A stretch of 64,000 bases of DNA from Streptomyces sp. ISL-36 (GTDB taxonomy: Bacteria > Actinomycetota > Actinomycetes > Streptomycetales > Streptomycetaceae), in assembly GCF_018614205.1 (NCBI RefSeq), contig NZ_JAGGOS010000061.1:1-64000 (forward strand). Direction: 5' to 3'. The position numbers and the translations under genes were made by a program. How positions within the stretch are numbered: position 1 is the stretch's first letter; each line of letters starts with the position of its first letter. Positions 41,511 to 50,467 of this stretch are shown piece after piece. Below the pieces are notes generated by a model. The model did no database searches. It saw only the letters and a program-made list of their open reading frames with translations, and was not told the DNA's origin.

Positions 41511-42767
41511 TCACGACTCACGGGCGGTCCGGGCGGGTGTCGTCAGTGCCCAGTGGAAATCTCCCGCCCGGCCACCCTCGCTGTCGCTCAGCGAGGTGAG
41601 GAAGTCCGACGCGTCGAACAGCTCACCGGCCGACCCGACCCCGGCCGACCCGACCAGGTTGGACCCGACGCCCGCCGCCGTGACGCCCGACACCGCGACG
41701 CCCGTCGAAGCGCTCCCCGCCGACCCGGTGATCCGTCCGTCGCCACCGATCAGTTCGTCGCCGTTGATCCGTCCCTCGCCGATCCTGCCGTCGAGGATCC
41801 GGATCACCGCCTCCACGGCCAGGGGCGCGGTGACCGCGTAGATGTCCCGGCCGCGGGCCACGGCACGCCGCTCCTCGCCGTCCGAGCGGACGACGACCTC
41901 CACGAGGAAGGTCTGGGCGGACCGCCCGCGCTCGTCGACGGCCGCGGGGGACGGCGTGTCCGGGGAGACCAGGTCGTTGACCGCCTCGACCGTCATGAAC
42001 GTCCGGATCTCTCCCGTGCGCACATGGCGCGGGACGGTCACGCTCTCCGCCATCGTGAACTCTCCGACCACGCTCCGCTCGCCGACCGGCTCGGGGAACG
42101 ACCATCGTGACCGGGGCTGTTCGCCGGTACGGAACTCCAGACGCCCGTTCGTGTGCAGGAGGCGACGGCCGTCCCGGCGCTGCCGCGAGACCCGGCTCGA
42201 CGCCCGCGTACCGGCCGTCGGGTGCCAGCTGTTCAGCGCGTACGCGACGAGAACCTCGTCGGCGGCCGACCGGTCCCGGCCCAGGGCCGCGGAGACCAGC
42301 AGATCGCTCAGCCCGCCGTAGAACGCCATCGCCGGGACGATCACGGTGCCCGCCTCACGGGCGCGGTCCGCGAAGCGCGTGAACGTGTCCGCGACGGCCT
42401 CCAGTTCGGCTGCCACGTCCACGTACGGAATCCTGGCGCGCAGCGCCGCCTCGATCACCGGAGCGGCCGTCGAGGCGAACGGACCGGCGCAGTTGACGAC
42501 CGCGGAGGCGCCCGACAGGGCCCGGTCGAGCGAGGCAGGGTCGTCGATCGTCGCCGGCCGTACGTCGAGCCCGCCATGGTCCGCCGCCAGCGCCTGGAGC
42601 CGGTCGGCGTCGCGACCGGAGAGGACCGGTGTCCACCCCCGGTCGAGCAACTCCGCCACCACGAAGCGCCCCGTGTGCCCGTACGCGCCGTAGACCACGA
42701 CCGTGCGTTCCGCCCGCGCCGGACCCTGGCTCACCGTTCTCCCCGTTCCCACCGTTGATTCGTTCAT
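41511..42767 (-). CDS. Saccharopine dehydrogenase-like NAD(P)-binding protein
   Basis: 418 aa from ATG 42767. The N-terminal Rossmann motif is VVVYGAYGHTGRFVVAELLDRG, followed by VVNCAGPFASTAAPVIEAAL, as in trans-acting enoyl reductases and saccharopine-dehydrogenase-like oxidoreductases. The C-terminal third has a low-complexity insert (SAGSASTGVAVSG and VGSAGVGSAG) of doubtful structure. ATG 42767 or 42776 has no ribosome site; GTG 42734, with GGGGAG 4 bases upstream, may be the true start. Divergent from the GlxA regulator. Confidence 0.82.
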   Translation of the reverse strand: MNESTVGTGRTVSQGPARAERTVVVYGAYGHTGRFVVAELLDRGWTPVLSGRDADRLQALAADHGGLDVRPATIDDPASLDRALSGASAVVNCAGPFASTAAPVIEAALRARIPYVDVAAELEAVADTFTRFADRAREAGTVIVPAMAFYGGLSDLLVSAALGRDRSAADEVLVAYALNSWHPTAGTRASSRVSRQRRDGRRLLHTNGRLEFRTGEQPRSRWSFPEPVGERSVVGEFTMAESVTVPRHVRTGEIRTFMTVEAVNDLVSPDTPSPAAVDERGRSAQTFLVEVVVRSDGEERRAVARGRDIYAVTAPLAVEAVIRILDGRIGEGRINGDELIGGDGRITGSAGSASTGVAVSGVTAAGVGSNLVGSAGVGSAGELFDASDFLTSLSDSEGGRAGDFHWALTTPARTARES

Positions 42768-42839
42768 GCCGGCCATCGTGCCCGCGTGGGGTACGCGGCC
42801 GTGAGTGGCAGCCCTGCCGCGGCTCGTACACTTTCGGAC

Positions 42840-43805
42840 ATGAGCAGCGTCGCGCTGGCCGTCACCGACGGCGTCCCCCACTTCGAACTGGCGGCTGCGT
42901 GCGACGTCTTCGGCGTCGACAGGTCCGACCTCGTCGACCCCTGGTACGACTTCACCGTCTGCGGCCCGGCCTCCGTGGGCGTCGGCGACCGGTTCCGGCT
43001 CGAACCCGACAAGGGCCTCGACCAGCTCGTCCACGCCGACACCGTGATCGTGCCGGCCTGCGCCGACCCCGAGGCGGATCCGCCCGCCGAGCTGGTCGAG
43101 GCCGTGCGCGCCGCGCACGACGCCGGAGCGCGCGTGGCCTCGCTGTGCACGGGTGCGTTCGTGCTGGCCGCCGCGGGACTGCTGGACGGACGACGGGCCA
43201 CGACACACTGGTGGCACGCCGCGATGCTCGCCGCCCGCCACCCCCGTGTACAGGTCGACCCGGACGTGCTCTACGTCGACGACGGCCGCGTCCTGACCTC
43301 CGCCGGCAAGGCCGCGGCGATGGACCTGTGCCTCCACCTCGTCCGCCTCGACCACGGCTCGGCGGTCGCCAACGCCGTCGCCCGTCGCCTCGTCGTACCG
43401 CCCCACCGGGCCGGTGGACAGGCCCAGTTCGTCGCCACCCCCGTGCCCGAGCCCCGCAGCCACTCCCTCGACGCGCTGTTCTCCTGGGTGTCGGCGCGGC
43501 TGGACCGGCCGCTGACCGTGGAGGACCTGGCTCGGCGCGCGAACATGAGCTCGCGCAATCTGGCCCGCCACTTCCACGCCGTCACCGGCACCACTCCGCT
43601 GCGCTGGCTCTCGACCCAGCGGATCCGCCGGGCCCAGGAGCTCCTGGAGACCACCGACGACAGCATCGACACGATCGCGGCGGCCACCGGCATGGGCACC
43701 GCGACCACCCTGCGCCGCCACTTCCACCGCACCCTCGGTGTCCCCCCGGACGCCTACCGGCGTACCTTCCGCAGCGCGCGCCCCGCACACGCGGCCGAGT
43801 CCTGA
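42840..43805 (+). CDS. GlxA-family regulator (DJ-1/PfpI plus AraC HTH)
   Basis: 321 aa. The N-terminal DJ-1/PfpI-like domain includes VASLCTGAFVLAAAGLLDGRRATTHW (cysteine in the nucleophile-elbow position). The C-terminal AraC HTH pair is LTVEDLARRANMSSRNLARHFHAVTGTTPLRWL and IDTIAAATGMGTATTLRRHFHRTLG. A TACACT hexamer 8 bases before the ATG suggests a leaderless message. It likely controls the divergent dehydrogenase-like gene. Confidence 0.88.
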   Translation: MSSVALAVTDGVPHFELAAACDVFGVDRSDLVDPWYDFTVCGPASVGVGDRFRLEPDKGLDQLVHADTVIVPACADPEADPPAELVEAVRAAHDAGARVASLCTGAFVLAAAGLLDGRRATTHWWHAAMLAARHPRVQVDPDVLYVDDGRVLTSAGKAAAMDLCLHLVRLDHGSAVANAVARRLVVPPHRAGGQAQFVATPVPEPRSHSLDALFSWVSARLDRPLTVEDLARRANMSSRNLARHFHAVTGTTPLRWLSTQRIRRAQELLETTDDSIDTIAAATGMGTATTLRRHFHRTLGVPPDAYRRTFRSARPAHAAES

Positions 43806-43950
43806 CCGACGCCGTCGCGCCCCAGTGGCGGCACCGCCTGTGCGCGCTGCCGGCCACGGCGGGCGTGGCCGCGATGGGCTGGGCAGGCGGCGGGACACTC
43901 CGAAGTGACACGACACCCGGTCCAGGCCGGGACCGGCCTACGCTGAGCCC

Positions 43951-44454
43951 ATGCGGCTTCTGCTGACGTCCGACACGCATGTGCCCGCCCGGGCCAAGAC
44001 CCTGCCGGACCCCCTTCTGGCCGGAATCGACGAGGCCGATGTCGTGATCCACGCCGGGGACTGGACCGACGAGGCGACGCTCGACCTCTTCGAGTCCAGG
44101 TCGCGCCGGCTGATCGGCGTGTTCGGCAACAACGACGGCCCGCCGCTGCGCAGACGGCTGCCCGAGATCGCCCGCGCCGAACTGGCCGGACTGCGGTTCG
44201 GCGTCGTGCACGAGACAGGAGCGGCCGGCGGTCGCGAACGCCGTTGCGCCGCACGCTTCCCGGACCTGGACGTGCTGGTGTTCGGCCACAGCCACATTCC
44301 CTGGGACACCCTCGCTCCCGGCGGCCTGAGGCTGCTCAATCCCGGCTCTCCCACAGACCGCAGACGGCAGCCCTTCTGCACGTTCATCACTCTGAACGTC
44401 TCGGACGGGGCACTTCACGACGTGACACTGCACAAGCTGCCGCCGAGGCGCTGA
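43951..44454 (+). CDS. Metallophosphoesterase (YfcE-like phosphodiesterase)
   Basis: 167 aa. Ligands in SDTH, GDWT, GNND, HETG and GHSHIPW match the MJ0936/YfcE calcineurin-like family, which hydrolyses phosphodiesters. Single domain, full length. TACGCT lies 7 bases before the ATG, so a leaderless transcript is plausible. Substrate unknown. Confidence 0.9.
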   Translation: MRLLLTSDTHVPARAKTLPDPLLAGIDEADVVIHAGDWTDEATLDLFESRSRRLIGVFGNNDGPPLRRRLPEIARAELAGLRFGVVHETGAAGGRERRCAARFPDLDVLVFGHSHIPWDTLAPGGLRLLNPGSPTDRRRQPFCTFITLNVSDGALHDVTLHKLPPRR

Positions 44455-44482
44455 CGAGTGGCGATCCCCTGCGGGAACCGAA

Positions 44483-45100
44483 CTACCGCTCGTCGCGGGG
44501 CAGGTGCCCCTTGGCGTCGTCGTAGCTCGCCTCTCCGGGCGGGGCGGCGGGGGAGTACACCAGGTCCAGGACGCCCGTCTCGAAGGTCTCGGCGGAGCGC
44601 AGCGTCAGCGGCGTGGACGTCTCGGCCTCGTCGAACAGCCGCATGCCCTTGCGTACGGCGATCGGGTGCACGAGCAGATTGAGCTCGTCCAGCAGTCGAG
44701 CGGCGAGGAGCTGCCGCACCACGGACACCGAGCCGCTGATCGCGATGGGGCTCCCGCCCGGCAGGCTCTTCAGCGCCGTGACCGCGTCGAGGAGATCGCC
44801 CTCGTGCTGCTCGGAGTTCCGCCACGTCAAGGAGAGTTGCCGATGCGAGACCACGATCTTGCGCGCATCACCGAGAACCTTGGCGAAGGGCGCGTCCTCG
44901 CCACCCGCCGCCTCGCGCTCCGGCCAGGCGCCCGCGAAGCTCTCGTACGTCCTGCGCCCGAGGAGCAGCGTGTCCGCCCGGCCGAGGACGGCGTCGACGG
45001 TGGCGCCCATCTCGTCGTTGAAGTAGGGGAAGTGCCAGTGGTGGGGATCCTCGACGACCCCGTCGAGCGAGATGAACAGCTGGGCGATGATCTTCCTCAC
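44483..45100 (-). CDS. Dihydrofolate reductase/RibD-like protein
   Basis: 205 aa. RKIIAQLFISLDGVVEDP at the start, LLLGRRTYESFAGAW, and IAISGSVSVVRQLLAARLLDELNLLVHPIAVRKG are typical of the RibD C-terminal/DHFR-like family of actinobacterial reductases. Probably an NADPH-dependent reductase. GTG 45100 has GGAG 6 bases upstream; ATG 45112 is an alternative. Convergent with the phosphodiesterase gene. Confidence 0.87.
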   Translation of the reverse strand: MRKIIAQLFISLDGVVEDPHHWHFPYFNDEMGATVDAVLGRADTLLLGRRTYESFAGAWPEREAAGGEDAPFAKVLGDARKIVVSHRQLSLTWRNSEQHEGDLLDAVTALKSLPGGSPIAISGSVSVVRQLLAARLLDELNLLVHPIAVRKGMRLFDEAETSTPLTLRSAETFETGVLDLVYSPAAPPGEASYDDAKGHLPRDER

Positions 45101-45240
45101 GTGACACTCCATGGGTGGGCCCGACGCGACAGCGTGCCTTCGGACGGTAGACGGCACGACCGCCCCGGGCACATCGCCGGCCCGGGGCACGCCGATGAAC
45201 TGCGCCGGCCGGACCCCCCCGCCCCACCTGTCGGTACGGG

Positions 45241-46266
45241 TCAGGCCAGCAGGTTCACGGCGTGCTGGAACAGGCCGGGGAACCGGGCCGCGGTCGGCGG
45301 GATCAGGGGTGCGAGCCGAGGCTGGTTCCGGGTCCACAGCAGGGACTTCGTCAGCAGGCGGTAGCTGCGGGACAGACGGCACCACGCGCGTTCGTACTCC
45401 TGCGGGCGGCCCTCGCGCAGACAGCGCACCAGTTCGGCCGCCGCCCGCAGAGCGAGAGTGAGGCCCTCACCCGTCAGCGCGTCGACGTAACCCGCGGCGT
45501 CGCCGACGAACAGGACACGGCCCGCCACCCGGCAACGGGCCTGCTGGCGCAACGGCCCGGCGCCCCGGACCGGGGTCCTGTCGGCCGTACCGAGGCGGGA
45601 GGCGAGAAGCGGGAAACGGGCCAGCTGAGCGTCGTAAGGGGCCTGTCGGGACGTGAGGACGGCGACGCCGACCTGACGTGGTCCCAGCGGGGTGACGTAC
45701 GCCTCGCACCCGGCCGACCAGTGCACCTCGACCAGATCGCTCCACGGCTCGACGGCGTAGTGGCGGCGCAATCCGTACCGCGGGCGCCGTGCGGCCGCCG
45801 GCCGTACGGTCAGTCCGAGTGCCTGCCGGGTGGGTGAGTGGAGTCCGTCGGCCGCCACGAGGTAGCGGGCGGCCATGCCGTCCGCGGTGACATGCCCTTC
45901 GTACTGGCTCACCTGGCGAATGCGCCGCGGGACGACCGGGATGCCGAGCTGAGCGGCCTTGGCGGTGAGCGCCTTGTGCAGCAGCGTGCGGCGTGCGCCG
46001 AGGCCGTACCCTTCGCGGAAAACGGCTTCCGCGCGCCGGCCGCCGACGGCGTCCATGTACCGGATGCCCCGCAACGGCAGGCCGGCCACGTCCACATCGA
46101 GGTCCCGCAGGGCGCTCACCGCCCCGGGCATCAGACCCTCTCCGCAGGCCTTGTCGACGGGGGCGGGCCGCGGCTCGGCGACCACGACGTCGAAACCGCA
46201 TCGCACCCCGTGGATCGCGGTGGCCAGGCCCGCGGGGCCCCCGCCGACGACCAGGAGATCGATCAC
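45241..46266 (-). CDS. srsC: FAD-dependent oxidoreductase of the phenolic-lipid operon (SrsC-like)
   Basis: 341 aa. FAD motif VIDLLVVGGGPAGLATAIHGVRCGFDVVVAEPR, the CGEGLMPGAVSAL segment of the geranylgeranyl-reductase/aromatic hydroxylase group, and the C-terminal FVGDAAGYVDALTGEGLTLALRAA. In srs-type operons this enzyme hydroxylates the alkylresorcinol ring, giving hydroquinones/quinones. GTG 46266 overlaps the stop of the methyltransferase (GTGA), so it is the last cotranslated gene. A prenyl-reductase function is the alternative, given the divergent UbiA. Confidence 0.8.
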   Translation of the reverse strand: MIDLLVVGGGPAGLATAIHGVRCGFDVVVAEPRPAPVDKACGEGLMPGAVSALRDLDVDVAGLPLRGIRYMDAVGGRRAEAVFREGYGLGARRTLLHKALTAKAAQLGIPVVPRRIRQVSQYEGHVTADGMAARYLVAADGLHSPTRQALGLTVRPAAARRPRYGLRRHYAVEPWSDLVEVHWSAGCEAYVTPLGPRQVGVAVLTSRQAPYDAQLARFPLLASRLGTADRTPVRGAGPLRQQARCRVAGRVLFVGDAAGYVDALTGEGLTLALRAAAELVRCLREGRPQEYERAWCRLSRSYRLLTKSLLWTRNQPRLAPLIPPTAARFPGLFQHAVNLLA

Positions 46267-46799
46267 GGGGCCGCGCCGGGGGAGGGGAGGGAGCGCGCCG
46301 GCGCCAGCGCGTTGTTCTCGCAGCGGATACGGACGGTCAGCAGCGCCGCGTTCAGCAGCGAGAAGCCCACGGCGGTCACCCAGGCGGTGTGCACCAGGGG
46401 CAGGGCCATGCCCTCGACGACGACGGCCACATAGTTGGGGTGGCGCAGGTACCGGTAGGGGCCGGAGGTGATCAGGGGAAGGCCGGGGACGATCAGCACG
46501 CGCGTGTGCCAGCGGGGGCCGAGGGTGCTGATGCACCACCAGCGCAGCGCCTGTGCGGCGAGGACGAGGATCAGCGCGGGCCAGCCGAGCAGGGGCAGGA
46601 AGGGCCGGTCGGCCGCCCAGGGCTCCATCAGGCAGCCGAGCAGGAGCGCGGTATGCAGGGCCACCATCGTCGTGTAGTGCCCGCCGCCGTGTTCGCGGCC
46701 GCCCCGGGCGCGGCTCCAGGCGCCGTTGCGGCGGGCCACGGCGAGCTCCGCGAACCGCTCGGCGACGACCAGCAGGACCAGTACGGTGTACGGCGTCAT
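46263..46799 (-). CDS. srsB: Isoprenylcysteine carboxyl methyltransferase-like protein (SrsB-like)
   Basis: 178 aa with four or five membrane helices. The ICMT motif is TSGPYRYLRHPNYVAVVVEGMALPL, and RCENNALAP ends it. Srs-type members O-methylate the phenolic ring of alkylresorcinols. It begins 7 bp after the type III PKS stop, with GTGGGGGA upstream, and overlaps the oxidoreductase start. Membrane location suits a long-chain phenolic substrate. Confidence 0.82.
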   Translation of the reverse strand: MTPYTVLVLLVVAERFAELAVARRNGAWSRARGGREHGGGHYTTMVALHTALLLGCLMEPWAADRPFLPLLGWPALILVLAAQALRWWCISTLGPRWHTRVLIVPGLPLITSGPYRYLRHPNYVAVVVEGMALPLVHTAWVTAVGFSLLNAALLTVRIRCENNALAPARSLPSPGAAP

Positions 46800-46806
46800 T
46801 CCCCAC

Positions 46807-47886
46807 TCACCAGGCCAGCAGGACGAGTTCGGACGAGAAACCGGGCCCGAAGGCGATCATCAGGCCGGTCGTTCCCGGGGGCGGCGCTCCGGTCTGCGTG
46901 TCGCGCAGGATCTGCAGCACCGAGGCCGAGGAGAGGTTTCCCGCGGCTGCCAGGGCCCGGCGGCTCGCGGCGAGGGCAGAGTCCGGCAGGTCGAGCTCCT
47001 CGGCGAGCGCGTCCAGGATCCTGGGACCGCCCGGGTGGCAGATCCACGCCGTGACATCGCCCGGCTTGAGATCGTGTCCGGCGAGGAAGGACTCGATCTC
47101 CTCGGAGACGTGCAATCTGACCAGCTCGGGGAGCTCGCGGCCGAGCACCATGCGGAAGCCCCAGTCGCCGATGTCCCAGCCCAACAGATGCTCGGTCCCG
47201 GGGTACAGGCGGCTGCGGGTGGCCACGACCGCCGGTCCACGGCGGTCGCCACCGTACGACGGGGTGGGGGGCGCGGGGGCACGGCCGGCGCCGACGGCCA
47301 CCAGTGCGGCAGCTCCGTCCCCGAACAGACTGCCCGCCACCAGGTTCGCCATCGACATGTCCGTGCGCTGCAGGGTGAGGGAGCACAGTTCGGTGGAGAG
47401 GAGGAGCGCGGTGTCGTCGGGCCGGCCGGCGAGGTAGTCGTGGACGCGGGCCAGTCCGGCGGCCCCCGCTGAGCAGCCGAGCCCGAACAGCGGCAGCCGC
47501 TTGACATCGGGCCGCAGGCCGACCCGTGCGGCCAGCCTCGCCTCCAGGGAAGGGGCCGCGACGCCGGTCACCGTCGTCGAGACGACCAGGTCGATCTCTT
47601 CCGCCCGCACCCCCGACTCGTCGAGTGCCCGCTCGACCGCTTCGGCGCCGAGGGCGACGGCCAGCTCGACGAACAGGCGGTTGGTCTCGCCGAAGCAGCC
47701 GAGTCCGCGGTAACGGTCGAGGGGTAGGGCGAGATGACGCGTCTCCACTTGGGCCGCCGCGTGCAGCCTGCGCAGAAGACCGCTGTCGGCCCCGGGCGGA
47801 AGGCAGGAAGCGAGGGCGTCGGTGATCTCTTGCTGCGGGTAGCGGTGCGGCGGGAAAGCCGTGCTCACCGCAAGGACGCGAGTCAT
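46807..47886 (-). CDS. srsA: Type III polyketide synthase (SrsA-like)
   Basis: 359 aa. Catalytic Cys138 in LFGLGCSAGAAGL, His284 in WICHPGGPRI and Asn317 in AAAGNLSSASV form the chalcone-synthase triad; the final GPG loop is IAFGPGFSSELVLLAW. In srs operons the enzyme extends long acyl-CoA starters with malonyl units to make alkylresorcinols/alkylpyrones. ATG 47886 follows TATGTT, which may be a -10 for a leaderless message, and GGAG only 2 bases away. First gene of an operon of three, with UbiA divergent 78 bp away. Confidence 0.85.
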   Translation of the reverse strand: MTRVLAVSTAFPPHRYPQQEITDALASCLPPGADSGLLRRLHAAAQVETRHLALPLDRYRGLGCFGETNRLFVELAVALGAEAVERALDESGVRAEEIDLVVSTTVTGVAAPSLEARLAARVGLRPDVKRLPLFGLGCSAGAAGLARVHDYLAGRPDDTALLLSTELCSLTLQRTDMSMANLVAGSLFGDGAAALVAVGAGRAPAPPTPSYGGDRRGPAVVATRSRLYPGTEHLLGWDIGDWGFRMVLGRELPELVRLHVSEEIESFLAGHDLKPGDVTAWICHPGGPRILDALAEELDLPDSALAASRRALAAAGNLSSASVLQILRDTQTGAPPPGTTGLMIAFGPGFSSELVLLAW

Positions 47887-47964
47887 TGCTCCAACATAGG
47901 GACAGTGTGGCGTCGGAGCCCTGAACCCGGCCGCCACGGGCGCGCCGTCCCCTAGCGTGGTGCG

Positions 47965-48864
47965 GTGCCCGTCACCACCGATGAAGGAGCCCACGCGCGC
48001 CCCGCGTCCGTGGGGTTCGGGATCACCGAACGCTCCACTTTCTTGTGCCTTCTGAAGGCCAGTCATCCGCTGCCGGCGGCCGCTGTCACCGCCCTCACCG
48101 CGCTGCTTGCCGCCGCCGTCGGACTGGGCCCCGGCGCGTGCGCCCGAGCAGTGGCCGCGGTCGCCGCGGGCCAGTTGTCGATCGGCTGGTGCAACGACCG
48201 GTTGGACCTGGCGCGCGACCGGGCCGCCGGACGCCGCGACAAGCCGCTGGCCGCCGGGACCCTACGGCCCACCACGGTCGGTGCGGCCGCCTGCGTGGCC
48301 CTGCTCGCCTGCATCCCGCTGTCACTGGCCTGCGGGTTTCGGGCCGGGTGGGTCCACCTCGGCTGCGTCGCCGCCGCATGGACCTACAACCTGTGGCTCA
48401 AACAGACGATCGCCTCCTGGCTGCCGTACGCCGTCGCCTTCGGGCTGCTTCCGGCGTTCCTGACGCTGGCTCTCCCGGGCAGCCCATGGCCGCCCCCGTG
48501 GTTGACGGCCGCGGCGGCCCTGCTGGCCGTCGGCGCCCACTTCGCCAACGTCCTGCCGGACATCGAGGAGGACGTCGCGGGCGGTGTGCTGGGACTTCCG
48601 CAGAGACTGGGACGGCGCGGATCGATCGCGATGGCCGCGATCCTGGCCTTCGCCTCCTGTGCGGTGATGACCGTGGGGTCGCCGGGACCCGTGAGCACAG
48701 GGGGAGGCGTTCTCCTGGGGGTGACACTGATGCTGTGTCTGCTCACGGTGGGAGGGCCGCCCGCTCTCGCCCGCGGGCGACTGCCCTTCGTCGCCATCAT
48801 GGCGATGGCCGTGGTCGACGCCGCACTGCTGGTGCTGGCGGGCCGCACGCTCGCCCCGGGATAG
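47965..48864 (+). CDS. UbiA-family prenyltransferase
   Basis: 299 aa, eight or nine membrane helices. The two Asp-rich sites are NDRLDLARDRAAGRRDKPLAAG and DIEEDVAGG, as in 4-hydroxybenzoate or dihydroxynaphthoate prenyltransferases. Catalyses prenyl transfer to an aromatic ring. GTG 47965 is 6 bases after TAGCGT, again suggesting a leaderless transcript. Divergent from the type III PKS operon, which makes a resorcinol-type ring, so the PKS product may be the acceptor. That is inference. Confidence 0.87.
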   Translation: MPVTTDEGAHARPASVGFGITERSTFLCLLKASHPLPAAAVTALTALLAAAVGLGPGACARAVAAVAAGQLSIGWCNDRLDLARDRAAGRRDKPLAAGTLRPTTVGAAACVALLACIPLSLACGFRAGWVHLGCVAAAWTYNLWLKQTIASWLPYAVAFGLLPAFLTLALPGSPWPPPWLTAAAALLAVGAHFANVLPDIEEDVAGGVLGLPQRLGRRGSIAMAAILAFASCAVMTVGSPGPVSTGGGVLLGVTLMLCLLTVGGPPALARGRLPFVAIMAMAVVDAALLVLAGRTLAPG

Positions 48865-48932
48865 AAAGGCTCGGGCCCGGGATCCACCGTTTGCGCGGAT
48901 TGGCCCTGTGCGAGGTCGGGCATGGGCGGTGT

Positions 48933-49118
48933 ATGGCAGGAGCGCCGGAAGATCGCGCAGTCAGTGAAGATCATTTCGTGGAGTCGGCCGATGAGGTGGC
49001 GTCGAGGCTCAAAGCAGAGGTCGCCGCGGCCGGCGCGGCTCTGCGCCGTGGGGCCGCCCTGTTCGGGAAGGAACCTCCGCTGACAGGGGCGGGTGGCGAC
49101 GACGCCGTCGAGGGGTAG
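48933..49118 (+). CDS. Possible 61-aa hypothetical protein
   Basis: Reads MAGAPEDRAVSEDHFVESADEVASRLKAEVAAAGAALRRG to a stop at 49118. Strong amphipathic helix in the middle. No ribosome site for ATG 48933; an internal GTG (VSEDHF) is better placed but still lacks one. Low confidence. Confidence 0.35.
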   Translation: MAGAPEDRAVSEDHFVESADEVASRLKAEVAAAGAALRRGAALFGKEPPLTGAGGDDAVEG

Positions 49119-49156
49119 TGCGGTGGGTGTCCGTCGACGGGCAGCGCGGTGGGCAT
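49105..49156 (+). repeat. Two tandem 26-bp units
   Basis: Units 49105-49130 and 49131-49156 agree at 21 of 26 positions. The first overlaps the end of the small ORF. Confidence 0.7.
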
Positions 49157-49160
49157 CGTG

Positions 49161-49190
49161 CGATGGCGATGGCGATGGCGATGGCGATGG
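49161..49190 (+). repeat. Hexanucleotide repeat, five units
   Basis: CGATGG repeats five times without error, right after the tandem 26-bp units. Such runs slip easily in replication and may vary between strains. Confidence 0.95.
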
Positions 49191-49275
49191 CGAGGGCGGC
49201 GGCGGCATCCCTGGGGCGCCGTCCTTGTCGGCTACCCCCGATCCGCGCCGCCGCCCCAGGCCGCACCGTTGACGG

Positions 49276-50223
49276 TCAGGCGAGGAGACGGGCGGTGCGC
49301 TGAGGCGCCTCCACGTCCGCGATCGCCGAGCGGCAGGCTCCCACGAAGCGCTTGAAGTCCTCGTTGTAGGTCCGGCCGCGGTTGGTCGCGCCGCTCGGGT
49401 TGCCGAAGAAGCTGTCACGCAGCTCCCGGGTCAGTTCGAGCTGGCCGCCCCCATCGGTCATGGTGCGGTTGCAGATGTTCTCCACGGCGTCGCCGTTGAC
49501 GTCGCCGTCACCGGGGTAGATCGTGAAGCCGGCGGCCTTGAGGCGGGTGGTCAGAGCGTTGCGCATCGCCGTGCTGCGCCCGCCGACGACGACGCCCCTG
49601 CGGTCCTGGCCCGGCGTGGACGTCTTGCCCGGATTGGCCTGCTCCCACGTGCAGCCGTGCAGGCTCAGCGTGTTGAGGCTGCTCGCGGCCATCGAGAGGG
49701 CCACGTGATCGTCGCAGTGGATGGACGTGACGTGGAGCTCCGAGTTCAGCTTCGCGGAGCCGTCGGGGTAGGTCTGATTGCCCGTCCGCAGACCCTCGAA
49801 CATCCAGAAGTCGTAGAGCGGCCCCGAGGTGAACAGCGGGGTACCGCTCGGAAGGTCGGGGTTCGGGTCGTAGCCGGCGACGCCCAGACAGAGCTCGCTC
49901 GTGCCGACCTCGATGCCACCGCCGTGGATCGCGAGGACGGTCGTCAGCGGGTACGAGACGGTGCCGGCCTTGTCGAAGTCCGTGAGGTCGTGGCGCTTGA
50001 ACCGGCGGGCGAAGTCGACGCCCTCGCCGTCCGTCGTCTCCGCCGTCCCCAGGAAGTGCCGGTACAGCTCCGTGTTGGACGCGAACGTGTCGTTCGCCGA
50101 CGTCGCGTGGGCGACACCTGCCGACAGGCCGCTGAGCACCGGTGCTCCCGCTGCAGCCACCACGAGACCCGCCAGCACGCTGCGGCGGCTCGCGCCCCGA
50201 GTGCTGCTCGCCTTTTCGGACAT
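49276..50223 (-). CDS. Tat-exported poly-gamma-glutamate hydrolase family protein
   Basis: 315 aa. A twin-arginine signal (SRRSVLAGLVVAAAGAPVL) opens the protein. The mature part has LAIHGGGIEVGTSEL (His and Glu for zinc), HVTSIHCDD and SLHG, as in phage-type poly-gamma-glutamate hydrolases. It should cut gamma-glutamyl polymers outside the cell. The ATG at 50223 has GTGGGGG upstream. A clear inverted repeat at 50257-50276 sits at its promoter. Confidence 0.82.
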   Translation of the reverse strand: MSEKASSTRGASRRSVLAGLVVAAAGAPVLSGLSAGVAHATSANDTFASNTELYRHFLGTAETTDGEGVDFARRFKRHDLTDFDKAGTVSYPLTTVLAIHGGGIEVGTSELCLGVAGYDPNPDLPSGTPLFTSGPLYDFWMFEGLRTGNQTYPDGSAKLNSELHVTSIHCDDHVALSMAASSLNTLSLHGCTWEQANPGKTSTPGQDRRGVVVGGRSTAMRNALTTRLKAAGFTIYPGDGDVNGDAVENICNRTMTDGGGQLELTRELRDSFFGNPSGATNRGRTYNEDFKRFVGACRSAIADVEAPQRTARLLA

Positions 50224-50256
50224 ATAGCCCCCACTTTTCAAGATCGTGACTTGGAC

Positions 50257-50276
50257 AGCGTGCAAAGTAGCACGCT
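50257..50276. promoter_or_regulatory. Inverted repeat upstream of the poly-gamma-glutamate hydrolase
   Basis: AGCGTGC-AAAGTA-GCACGCT, 7-bp arms. It sits about 35 bp before the start in an unusually AT-rich stretch, with TACTTT in the loop on the minus strand; probable operator. Confidence 0.65.
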
Positions 50277-50467
50277 TCACTTTTTCGGACTAAAAGATGA
50301 GCACGACGCGGCCGTCGTCGGTCGTGGGTCGAGCAGGAGCGGACCAGGGAGCGGCCGCGACCCTGTGCCCGCCGGCGATCTTCATGCGGTGGCGGGGGGT
50401 GTCGCATGCGCGGGCCCGGTGGTGTCTTCATGTCGAACCACCACAGACAACGTCCATGGAGGACACC

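Noticed and set aside
41511..43916. Dehydrogenase-like frame extended to 801 codons upstream
   Set aside because: The extra sequence is antisense to the GlxA regulator and has no domain; a later start fits.
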